From Erythrocercus mccallii (Eukaryota > Chordata > Aves > Passeriformes > Dicruridae), in the NCBI GenBank assembly GCA_013397435.1, contig VZRG01000885.1:235260-299259 (forward strand): a stretch of DNA of 64,000 bases, in the 5' to 3' direction. The notes beneath the pieces are model-generated. The model was not told the DNA's origin. It ran no database searches and saw nothing but the letters and a program-made list of their open reading frames with translations. Positions 38,301 to 50,300 of the stretch are shown here, in pieces (the first letter of the stretch is position 1; each line of letters begins with the position of its first letter). A program made the translations under genes and the position numbers.

Positions 38301-41300
38301 TACTTTAGTTTCATGTGAATATTGCTCCTTAACTCCTACACATGGTGGTTCTTGGTTCCCCTGCATTATGAGCTGCTTCTTGTTGACTGCCAGTCAGTAA
38401 ATACACGTCTCTTAAAAGTCTGGAGGTAAATGGCTGGTGTAGACATGAGCCTGAGTTTATTTAAAGTGCCCTTTCCAATTGCTGCTGTTTCTCAGTCCCC
38501 TTTCCTTGAGTGTTCCTCTTCTCTTCCTGGGCAGAACAACTTCTGTTCAGCTCTTGTAATCGAGTCAGTCAATCCTCCCTCCTCTCTAGTTCCTAGGTGG
38601 AACCATTTTCTTTTCAAAGATCACTAATAAGCTTGAATAATTGTCTCATAAATTTATCTAAAAAATTTAATTGTTTTCAGCATAAATTTTTTTTTCTTTA
38701 CAGCTAAACAACTTTCCCTCCCATACTTGTCATCCCATCATTGTGCACCCATATCAGAAATCACTTCCATTGTTTGTGTAACTGTGTTCTAGGTTTTGGA
38801 AGACTCTGGATTCCCTTGGAGCTGCCTTTTCTTCCTGCTGAACAAGCACAGCTCTCTCAACGTTTCGTTATCCAATCTTCTGATGAGTTTTGGTGGCCCT
38901 CTGCTAGTTGCAGTCCAACTTTTCAGTGTCTTTTATGAGTTGGAGGGACCAAACCTGGACACAGTGTTCCAGGTGTGGCCTAATGAATGCCAAGTAGAGT
39001 GGAGTAATAGCACCCCTTGGTCTGCTGATTGTACTCCTACTGATGCAGCCCAGGATGTGATTTGCTTTCATTGCAGCAAGGCCATGCTGCTGACTCATGC
39101 TTAGCTGACTCTCCAAAAGGATTTCCATGTCCTTTTCAGCAGAGCTATACTCCAGCCACTCAGCCCCCAGCACATACTGCTGCTTAGGATTGTCTTATAC
39201 CACATGCAGCACTTCATGTTTTATCTTTCATTAAGACTTGTGATTCTTGTTTGCTTAATCTTTCAGCCTGTCGAGGTTTTTATGTGGGGTGTTTTTTCAT
39301 TCTGGTATATCTATTTCTCCTCCCACTTTGGTGTCAGACACAAAATTGATGAGGCTGTGCTTGATCCTGTCATCCATGTCATTCATAAACACATGGAATG
39401 GCATTATCCTTCACTGGCCGTGTGCTGTCAGTTCATCTTTATTTTCTGTTATTTAAGACCTGTATTTATAAAACATACTACAAAACCAAGTGAACGTGGT
39501 TAAAAACATGTTTTGTTGTACTTGATTTAAATGATTGCCTAATCTTTGAAACTAATTATATTTACTTAAATTTTGTAGATTTCAAGACATAGTGTTTTCA
39601 AACTTCAGACCATAAAGCTAGATAGACTTTGTGATGTTCAGTTTGTTAGAAAGTAGCTGATGTAATGGGACTTGTAGTTGCCAATTATTGACACTTTTAA
39701 ATGCTGGACCTAAATTAGGTGTCTTAAGATAATCTTTGCGTCGTCATGCAAGGATGTGTGATGTTTCACTTGGTAGTGAAACAAATTTCAGTGCAGAAGG
39801 GAGAAGATTGGTTAAACCAGTATTGCTTCTGAAAAGCAGTTTATAATTATGCAAACACTTTCTTCAACTTGAGAAGCTTCTTCTCTGTTGTTAATTTCTT
39901 GCAAGCTTCAGTTCCACATTTTTTTCTCTCCATCTGCACTGTTGCAGCCAGCAGTCCCTACCCAGCTGCTTGTTCTCTCTGCTTTATTTCTTTCCTTTGT
40001 CCCCTTGCCTCTCATGGTGTTGCTGCAGTTGTCCAGCCACATATAATGAACCTACCTGGGAAGCTGATCTGGCTGAAAAATAACACTTTTTCACCCCACC
40101 TCCTGCACAAAGTGTGCTGTTTTCCATCTGGGTAGGTTTCTTGACCTAGTTTCCTGCAGAGCTGTACAAGCAGCTTTGCCAAGAACCAGTGGGCTGGATA
40201 GTGGGCAGAGGCTACTTGGGCTGACTGAAGCAGCATTTCTGCCAAAAGCGAAGTGACAGATTCCATTGCAACAGTAAATGGAATTATGCTTATTATAGCT
40301 GCTCTGGACCTTCAGGTGGCCAGTGCTGAAGAAGGGCTTATGTTTCATTCTCTTCTTACATGGGCACCTTTTTGCCCAGCTAGTCAACTGAATTCACTCA
40401 GAAAAAAATTAGGGCTTTTTTTTTTCTGGTTTGCTCTTTCTTTCCCAGTTCAGTAAGAATTTAATCTTAAGAGAGTTTTGGAAGTGCACAACTCTCCTGC
40501 ATTTGATCAGCTCATGCTGTTATATTCCATTTTCCTGTGTGTGGAGCTGTGTTTTAAATTGTATGCCTTGAAATAATTTCCCCCACCTTTCCCCAAGAGT
40601 GTTTTAGATATTTCTGTAGCAAACCAGGTAATTAATTTATTTACTATAGGTCCTGCAAATAGTTATACTGAAACAATTGGGGAGGCAAAAGGAGTTTGTG
40701 GGATGGAGGGAGAAGAAATTATCGTGAATAGGAACACCTTGGCTTTTCAGTCATAAATGTACTAGAAATTAGCTTCCTTATTCAAAGTTATTGGTGATAC
40801 TTGCAGTAGAAGTGTAAAATCTATAAAGAAAGCATTTATATTAGTATTTGCATATACTGAGAGGGAAAATACTTTTTTATTCCTATTTTCTTCTTAGGAA
40901 TTTGAAGACCACAGGGATGCTGATGATGCAATTTATGAGCTGAATGGTAAAGAGCTGTGTGATGAAAGGTAAGTGTTATACTATAATTTCCCTAAAGAAT
41001 AGTAAAAGTACTTTGCATCAAAATGCAGTGCATTATCTTGTGCTCTGACACCTGTTTGCTGTGGTTCTGTGGTGGGATAGACCTTCCATAATTTTAAAGG
41101 CATTCATTGGGACCCAGTCTTGTTTAAGACCAAGATTAGTTTGGGACTGCAGGAAGAGTTGTTTGGAGGAGGGCTGACTGTTTTCTCTACTTGCACTTAG
41201 TTCTCTTTTAAAGGTAACTCAGGATCTTGTCATTAGGAGTATTAGAGTATGAGTGAATTGAATTTATTTAGTATTTATGTGTCTGTTGACCAGAAAATAA

Positions 41301-44300
41301 GCTGATGATAGCCTGTTATGATTTGGATTGTTGCCCTTTAGTTGGCAGCAATGTGGACTGTAGTCATTGTATGTTGCAGTAAATTTTATTGTGATTATAA
41401 ATGCTGTATTTTAAGTCATTAGGTTGTTGTTAGTTATTTTAGCACTCTTCTCTCTCTCTGATTACTCTTGGGCTCTGGTTGAGCGAATTCAAGTGTTTCA
41501 GTCTTAGTTACAGATTCACGACAATTTTCTTGAAAATCCAAGGGAGGTGAATGAGAAAAAACACCGGTCTAACTCTTAAGAAATGCCAGTGGTTGTGCTA
41601 TAAATCATTACTTGCAAGGGCAAGATAATTCTTGTTTGTGTACATTTGCTTCCAGTTGTGAAAGATTTAAGTCAATGTCAAATACTTAAAGTTTGTTGGT
41701 TTTATGTTCTTGTTTTGTTTTGTTCCTGTCATAAGAGTCACAATTGAACATGCTCGAGCCCGAAGAGGAAGGGGAAGGTTCTCACAACGGTTCAGTTATT
41801 ACCAGTCGCAGAGTGGATCTAGGTAGGTGATCTGGGCTCTCTGTCCTTTTCCTCTTCCTTCCTGAAAGAGGAACTGGAGTTTTCTTTTTGTGATTTAGGG
41901 ATCCAGTACTGTTTACTTGTATAGCTGCTTAAAAGGAGTTTTATGTTCTCAAACTTTGCAGGTTCATTACTATTATTTGCCTTCTCAGGCTGAGGAGAGT
42001 GGGGATTTTAAAGCAGTTCAAAATGTCTTGGAGAGTTTCACAAACGTATTATGAAATGTGTCTTTGCCATACTGTAGGCACTACGCTGGTCTTGCTTGCT
42101 ACTGTCATGTAAACGATGTGAAGGAGTATTGCTGCAGTTGGATTGGCTGATTTTAACATTGCAACAAGAAAAATGCAGAGCTTCTGTATTGCAGCTTTTG
42201 TCACCAAACTGAGCTTACATGATAGGTAGAATCATTGTAGAGCAATAATTCAAGGTATTTGCTGTTAACCAAGTTTTCACATTTCCAGTTGTATGGTTAT
42301 CAAAATGCTTATTTCAGCACTGCCTAGAAAAGGAGCAGTGCTAGGGAATAAGACAAATACTTCTGCACGTGTTAGTAAATACCAGTTGACTAAGTTTGCT
42401 GACCAAGCAGGAGGGTCTCTCTCCACTGGTAGAATGTGAAAACCAGAACACAGCTCATCTCTAGAATACCTCTAGAGGACATGCAGTATTCATGGAGTTG
42501 TTCACTTTTCAGTCATTAGAGCCAGTGGTGAACCTTGTGCCAACTTGCAGTGAAAGTTCTGCAGATTTGCATATATTCTGCCAGACAACTACACATTATG
42601 TCCTTGTACTTTACATCTACCTGTGTGAAGGAAATACGTGTGGAAGAATTTATTCTGTGGAAACCTTCATAGCTGGGGCATATGCAGAGCAGAGTTTGGA
42701 AAAAAGACGAAAATACAAGGCACATAAACTTTCGCATTTGTTACAAAGTCAGAATTGCTGCCAGTTACCTACCAGTGTCTAGAACATCTAATTTGCATAT
42801 ACAAGCATGCTAATTAGCATGCTGTTTTTTTTACTTTAGTGACAGTAACCTTGATGTGGTATAATTGGTCCAAGGTCCAAGCTAAAAGCGGACTTTCAAA
42901 GTAGCACGTTTGCTTGATTGAAGGTTGTGGGCATCTGATGTTGCAGTCATGTTCATGATGTCAGACTGCCAGTGCTAGACAGGAAGAGACTTGGTTTGCA
43001 GTAGTGGAAAAATAAGACTCATCCTGCCAGTTTTGTGACTCTGGGTCCTCTTGTTTAAATATTTGGAAGATATGGATGTTCTGAAAAAAATTGGGGCACT
43101 CTTCTAGTGGAATCTTAAATATGCTCTTGACTAAGAGGAATCAAGTCTGCAGTCCAGCAATAAGGAAGTCATTTAAATCTTTCAGCAAACTGTAGAAAAT
43201 GTCAGATTTCTTAAGTTTTAAATTCCTTACACTGGAGAATTTTTTTTATTTTTTTTCCTTTGAATTTTTCCAGCCGGTATGGGCCTCCTGTTCGTACTGA
43301 GCACAGGATCATTGTTGAAAACCTTTCATCCCGTATCAGCTGGCAGGTGAGTTAGCATCTTATCTTCTCTTTTTTACACCTTCTTTTACTACTCTGTAAG
43401 TAAACTGCTTTCAGCCTAATTTCTTAATAAAGCCATCATAAATATTTAATGGGAACAAAAAATAAGAAAAAAGCTTCAGGGATTGCTAAAAATTAGCATT
43501 CGGGCACTTACAGAGGTCTTTTGTTTCAAAGCTGTGCACATAGTTCTGTAACTAGATTTTGTAGTTGGGAACTGATTCTCGCTTCTGTTTGCCAGCTGAT
43601 AAAACTTTTGAAGACTCTAGATTGCTTCTAAAATACTGAAACATTGCATTTATTCAAACTATGTCATCCTTTTGTATTGTTACACCTGAGAGTGCATGCC
43701 TTTGTTGTGATTAAAAGTTACAGTCTTTTCTTATGTGTTGCAGAATATTTTTGTGACCCAATTTATGATAGAGAATTCTGGTAATGCATCATTAATTGAG
43801 GGAATTTTAAGAGAGCTACTATGTCGAGTATGCTTATTGTAGATTTTTATTTAAATTCCAGACTTTCAGTACTTGTCATTTGAAGTTTTCTTACCACCTT
43901 TTTTTTACCTCTTGCTACTGTTTTGCTAATATTTAGCTGGTTTTTAACAGAACAGCCATGTAATTAATTTTAGTTGTGTTCTGTGTAGTATACAGTGTAC
44001 AGAAAGTTTACTTTTTAAGGACATAGTAACGCGTGCTATTTCCAAAAGGTGAGTGAATAGTGGAGTTCAGTCTTGTTTGTTAACCTTTATATTCTTTGAA
44101 TAAAGAGACTTTAATCAATGTCCTGAAAGATGCAGTAGAACATGTTGAACGTTCAAAGCCTTGGTCTTGGAGCTACTTCCCCACAAGGAGGCTTCTTGGC
44201 TTGCCTGGAGCTTTGCTGATGTGTTTCATAAGAGTTGGGTGCAATCCATGCAGATAAACGGTTGAACTCAGTTTGTTTATCTTCTGCATGACAGGTTCAA

Positions 44301-47300
44301 AGGGTTCGTAACAGTACAGTTTTGTTAACTATTAAATAACTAAAAAAATCCAGCTGAGTTGATGTGATGATCAACTGGATTTAATCTAAATATTTTCTGG
44401 GTATGCTACGCAGTTGAATATATGAAGAGATTGTCACTTGGAAACAACAGTAGGGACCAGAGAAGTAAGCTATAATGGAGTGTTAAGGAAAATAAATCCT
44501 ATAATGCTGTTTACTGTTACATGCATAACTAGAAAAAATTAACATTTTTGTAGCCTTTTTTTACTTATGAATATTTATAATGGCTTTATGTGTACTTACA
44601 TTTTAATCTGAAGCCCACCTAATTCAGATTTCATATAGGTGAATCTTCCAGTATTCTAATTAAATGCCTTAATGTCTCTTAAATATATGGTTAAGTTAGC
44701 ATAAGAGACTTCTTGATACCTGCCTAAATAGACATCATTTGAAGGTAACAACCATATGCAAGCTGCATTTACTTTTGAAGTTGTATTGCTTTGGTACTGA
44801 TACAGTGTTTTAACTTCTAACTGTGCTACTTACCACACATTAAAATAGCTAATCCAGTAACAGTAGTGCCATTATTCTTTCCTTCTAATCACTGCTAGGA
44901 AGCATACTCATTACAGAACCTTGCTTTTAAACTTACACACAGAATTTAATCTTTGGTGTGTCCAGATCCCCATACTTTGAGAACATGTATCTCCCTTAAA
45001 AGTTATTGTGTTGGGATATTTAAACATAGAAAAAGCCAGAAAAATGTGTATTCAGATCAGTTTCCTCAGATTGTTGACTATATTGTTAATAGATAATCCC
45101 ATCTCTAAGTAGTAGACAAACTTAGAACTCTCCTTTTTTTTTTAGCAAACATATTTCTGTATGTTCAGAGCTTTCCAACCACCCTCATCAGTTTTTCAGT
45201 ATCAAATTTTCAAGCAGTTGAGAAAAGTATGTGTGTAGAATACATCAAGATGTATTGTTTAATATGTGTTTTTCCTATTTATGGTTGTCCTATACCTTAT
45301 TTCTCTTCTCTGCTAAGGACAACAGGGTTTTCTTGTGCTATTTAAGGTGACCCAGAACAGTAAAATTAAGATAAAATTTGATTGTTCCACTGGTAAGGTA
45401 ATGCCAGGTAACTTTAAAACATTCCCTTAATAACAGAGTGTTGAGCTTTTACAGCATATGCACACTTCCTCTCTTTTAAGCAATAATACTGGCATCTTAA
45501 TCATGTTGACATTGCGATTACAAATGATATTTCATGTTAATGTTTCTTAGGATTCAGCATATAGTGTGGCAAGATTGTGGGAGCCTAAAGTTAGTGATTT
45601 GGGAAATAATTATGTAGATTAAAATTTTCTAACTTCCTTTTGACTTACCAGTCCTGGTCTGGTTAAATTCTCATTGACTTGAGCAGAGCCAAAATTTTGT
45701 CCATCATCTCTAAATTGAGGTAATTTGAAGTATTGTTTTTAATGGTACTAATAGAGGCCAATTTTAATTTGTTAATAGGGTTTCTTTGTATTAAGACCTG
45801 TGAAACAAGTAAAATACCTACTACTTTGCATATGCCAATTTTTAACATGAAACTATTGAATTAAAATACTAGATAGAACTAAGCTTTTTTATATTCTGTG
45901 GCAAATGTTCTAAAGTTTTTTCTTGGCTTTTTGTCTTCTGTTCCTTAAGTGTATTTCTAACCAAATACATTTTGAACCTCTTCTAACAATCTTGATTTGG
46001 TTAACCTTCATTTTTCTTGTGTGGAGGAAAAAGAACCAAAGATTTGGGGGTTTTCTAGTGGCTGAAATTCTAGGATTTGGCCTGTTCTGAATTTTCCTTT
46101 TGGTTCCTATGACACTCCTGTTTTTTGGCAGTCTAGATCTTGGTTTGCCTGGGTTTGATCTCGATTGGCTAGCACAGATCATCCTCGGGTTCTTTAGCCA
46201 CTTCTGGAGACTGGAGACTATGTCCAGTGCTTTCAGGGCCTCTGGTACCTCCGTGAAGCATAATGCTATGAGCCATCACTGCCTTTCTCATGTAAGAGAG
46301 TTCCTCTTGGCCAGCTAGGTATTGGACAAGCAACTCTTTGCTTAAGGTACCTTCTTATATCACCTGCCACTTGTGGTGTGCTGCGGTAAGTAGTCTGGGA
46401 TTATAAAATACCCATGTTTAGCCTCTTTTAAGTTTAAGACAAGGATGTCTATTGATGTGACACTGTAGCGTGACAGATACTCAAATGAAACTTAAAAAAA
46501 CCTTTCCTTTCCAAAATTTTTAATTACATTGTAATTACACCTTTTTGCTTTTAATTTTGCTTTGAAGCTGGGGGAGGTGAGCATAAAGGTTGGATTTGTC
46601 TACATTTATTGGAATGTCATTTAACTGGGGTGTTAGTTATGAAAATCTGCATTTAATACTACTGCACTTCTCATCTCCTATAGTTCTGATTTCAGGGGAC
46701 ATGTTGGTGTTTTAAGTATTGCATTATGTTTTCATAACAGCTGGTTTTGGGATGTACGATTATCTTGAAAGCAGTGTTTTATTCACTGTAGCTGTAAAAT
46801 GATGGATCCTTTCTGTATGCAGCTGCTATTACATAAGCTGTTTCAGAAACTTTCCTAAATGATATGTATATTTTTATATGTAGAAATTAAAAATAATTAA
46901 GCAGTTTTAGCAGAGAAAGTTTTAGGGGAGTATTCTGCTACCTGACCAGTTTGTTGGTCAAACTACCTGTTCAAACTAAAATGTTAACTTTTGCTGTAGG
47001 ACTTGAAAGATGTCATGAGAAAGGCAGGGGAGGTCACCTATGTGGATGCACACAGAAACAACAGGAATGAAGGGTAAGTTCTTTTTATGTCTTTGTGTGA
47101 TATGATAGCTGAAACTATTTAGGGCATGAATGCAAATCTGTGGTGTGGCTTGGATGCTGAAATTTCTCCAGTTAAAGAACCAAAGCAATCTAAAACACAA
47201 ACTGTCAGTAAGTAGGATTTCAGTATTGAACTCCGTCTCTATTCTCTATCATGAAAACAATGTGTGAGAGCAGAAAAGGAAGGGAGAATTCCTTTCAAAT

Positions 47301-50300
47301 GTTAAGTCCTGCTGTCTTATTTTTATATAATCATTTATGATCTGAGTCCTGAGGCTAAAACACCTCCTGTCTGCAGCTGCTTTACACTGGTTCAGCAGTC
47401 AGAGTCACGGAAATGGAACATAACCAACTTCCCTGGGGAATACGTACCTGCCCACTCTCCCTTTTCAGTTCTGCAGACTACAAAGGTCCTGCACAACAAA
47501 GCAGGAGAGAAGGAAGTGTGAATAGAGTGTCTGTGCTGGCAACACTGCTCTAGAACCGCTGCAAATCAATGCAACTTAGACCTTTTTTTGAGTTCAAATT
47601 TAAAAAACCACAAAGACTGGATTTTTCTATTCACTGTTAAAATTCGTAAATAGGGCAGAAGAGTCTGCAAGCTTATTTTGTTTCATGGACAGCTTTGGAA
47701 TGCAGCTTAGTGGAGAACTGAAAGATATTTCCTCAGCTCATGGAAGTTTGTATAGCTACCTGCATTTTCTCCATCTCCTTGCAGATGGCAGTTCTGGTAT
47801 TGTTTAAGAAGATGTTAGAGGTATCGATGGCTAGGACTGTTGGTGTCGTATTTTCCTATTAAACATGTTAAAAACTAGCTTTCAGAAGATAAAACAGAAA
47901 GCTGTGAATCAACAGATTAAAAAGGGCCAGACTTGATTTCCTTACTTCTTTTATTTCTCTGAAACTTTTCCTTTATTTCATTATGGTATACAGGGTTGTG
48001 GAGTTTGCATCTTACAGTGACATGAAGAGTGCACTGGAAAAACTGGATGGCACTGAGCTGAATGGACGCAGAATTAAACTGACTGAAGACCACAGAAGGC
48101 ATAGGTATGTCACCTGACATGATAAAATTCTGCTGAGGGCATGGATTTGGGTAGTATTGATGCCAAAGTTTGATTATCTAGGTTTTGGCCCCAAGCTAAA
48201 TATCACTGCACAGAACCACTTTTTAGCAATATAAACAAATTAAGATAAGAACTAACTTGCTGAAACAGGGTAAATAGAACACTTTGGATTAAAGAATTTT
48301 TTTAAAGACAAAATGTGGTATTGTAAAGAAAAAACATTTTAAAACCACGAATTTTGGTATTAAAAACGTTTCATTAAAAGGACAGCTGTTTCACAGTCCT
48401 GTGAAATGTTTCTCAAATAGTTGTGAAAGCCAACTTGTTCATGAGAATAAAAGAAAATCATTTAGCTTGCTTGCATTATTCCTAAGCAGTTCTGCTGTTC
48501 AGTCATTAAAAAAAACATGTTGGCTGCACCTCTTTCATTGTCTCTCTTAAAAACAAATCCATTTCTTTCCATGAAAAAAAGGATGCATTACTAGTGAAGG
48601 CATTAAAACTAAAGCCTAAAGTGTGCTGGTGATCCGCGCCTTTAGAGACTTTCTTAGCCTCTTGAAAGAATCTCTTACTAATTTGTGTGGCATTTCTAGA
48701 AAGAATAAAAACCACAGGTATAAAGTTTCATTTCTTTGTTTTTCTTGATAAATGATATTTCAAGGCAGGGGCTATGCAGACAAAGAGTTCTTCTTTGGTA
48801 GAGCTCCCATGCCTAAAAATTGGTTTCTCTCCTCCTGGCAGGAGCTGGGGAGAGGCATCTTTTATTAGGCAGTTCATATTTTGCCACACTAGCAGAGAAT
48901 GTCAAGGCCAGCAGTTCCTGATAGCGTTGACCTAAGAAGATACTGTCATGATGGAGCATAGCAGAAATCTAGCAGCACTGTGAAATGACTGAATGCTGTG
49001 AATAGCACTTTCAGATGTTCAGATGGATGTGCTATGCATAGAGAATAGTTGAGAATTTTATGTGATAGTTTTAAATTCAGTAAGGGGTGAGACTACAGCT
49101 TTTAATTATGTTTCTCTAGAAGCAGGTCTCGATCAAGGAGTTACTCAAGATCTCGCAGCAGGTCCAGGTCTACAGGATCTTCCAGATCGGACAGCCGATC
49201 CAGGTCCAGGTCAAGGTCCCGGTCCAGGTCCAGGTCTCGCTCTCGATCCCGCTCTCGCTCTCGATCCCGCTCTCGTTCTCGCAGTCGTACTCCGAAAAAG
49301 AGTTACTCCCACAAAAGCCACCGCTCCAGCTTGATAGCTTCTTCCCCCTCTCCCTCTTCTTCTAAAAGAAAATCTCGTTCTAGGTCGAGCTCTGCTCATA
49401 GCCGTAGTTAACCTGCTCTGAGAGATGTTAATTAATTTGATTCAAGTTTCTTGAAGACTTGAGACAAGTTATATGTGAGAACTGGGAGGGGAAGAGTTAA
49501 CATGATGAAAGGGTGACCTCCTCTTACATTGCCAAAGTGCCTGTCATCAAATAGGCCATCTCTGTGAGGAGGGGCTGGCTGTCAGCTTTCTTCTTTCAGT
49601 GAAGTCTGGAGTGGGAAGTCTTTTTTATTTTTTCCCTGCTATTAGTAAACATTTCTATCATAGATATATTATGTACACATAATGCTGAGGTAATGGGATG
49701 AGACAATACGCTGCTTTCTCCCTCTCTTGCCCCTACTTTCCCCTCCACCTCCAAGGCCTTTGACTTCCAAAATACTATGTTAGCTTTTGTCCTTGGTATT
49801 AAGTCCGAGAACAGGAAGTATAGATTTAATTCCTTTAAGGTTCTGTGGCTACTTTTCTGTGCGAGAATGAATGGACCAGATTAAATTAGTTTAGAGTTCC
49901 CCTTTTTCCCTGTTGCTTGGCTTAACAGGCTGTTTTAAGTTCCAGCTTTACATGACCTTGACAATATGCTTAATTTGCAAAAGTCTTTCAGGAATACACA
50001 TTGGTTAGTTGAATATTGCTCACTTCGATAGTGAATTAATACAATGTTAAGCAGTAATGAAAGCTGGAATTTTCTGTTAAAATGAGACATACCATCCAGA
50101 TGTCAGGATTATTGGGAATCCATTATAATAATTTTACAGTAATTCACTAGTATGTGGTATTGTATGTATAGGCCTTATTTGACAGGTGACTTCATAAAAC
50201 TGCACAGAAATGTCAATATGCATGTCCATGTTTTTTGATGTTTATAAAAGTGACATAGCTTTCATACCCAAAAGTGTGATACTGAATAACATGTGTATGA

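Noticed and set aside
38904..39173. 89-codon minus-strand frame with reverse-transcriptase wording
   Set aside because: Not a host gene: it is a decayed CR1 fragment, annotated as a mobile element.
45910..46182. Minus-strand 90-codon frame with SQSRSNPGKPRSRL, resembling an RS protein
   Set aside because: Only a few Arg/Ser residues, then ordinary sequence; no similarity to an RRM and no promoter or splice sites. The overlapping + strand cassette-exon reading is more plausible.
48700..48717. Possible 18-nt microexon between TTTCTAG and GTATAA in SR-gene intron 7
   Set aside because: It would introduce a stop at once and has a weak donor. Such pairs arise often by chance.
49062..49334. 90-codon frame with Gly-Pro and Asp-Pro repeats
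   Set aside because: Shadow of the RS-repeat exon in another frame; its start lies in intron 7, so it is not in the spliced mRNA.
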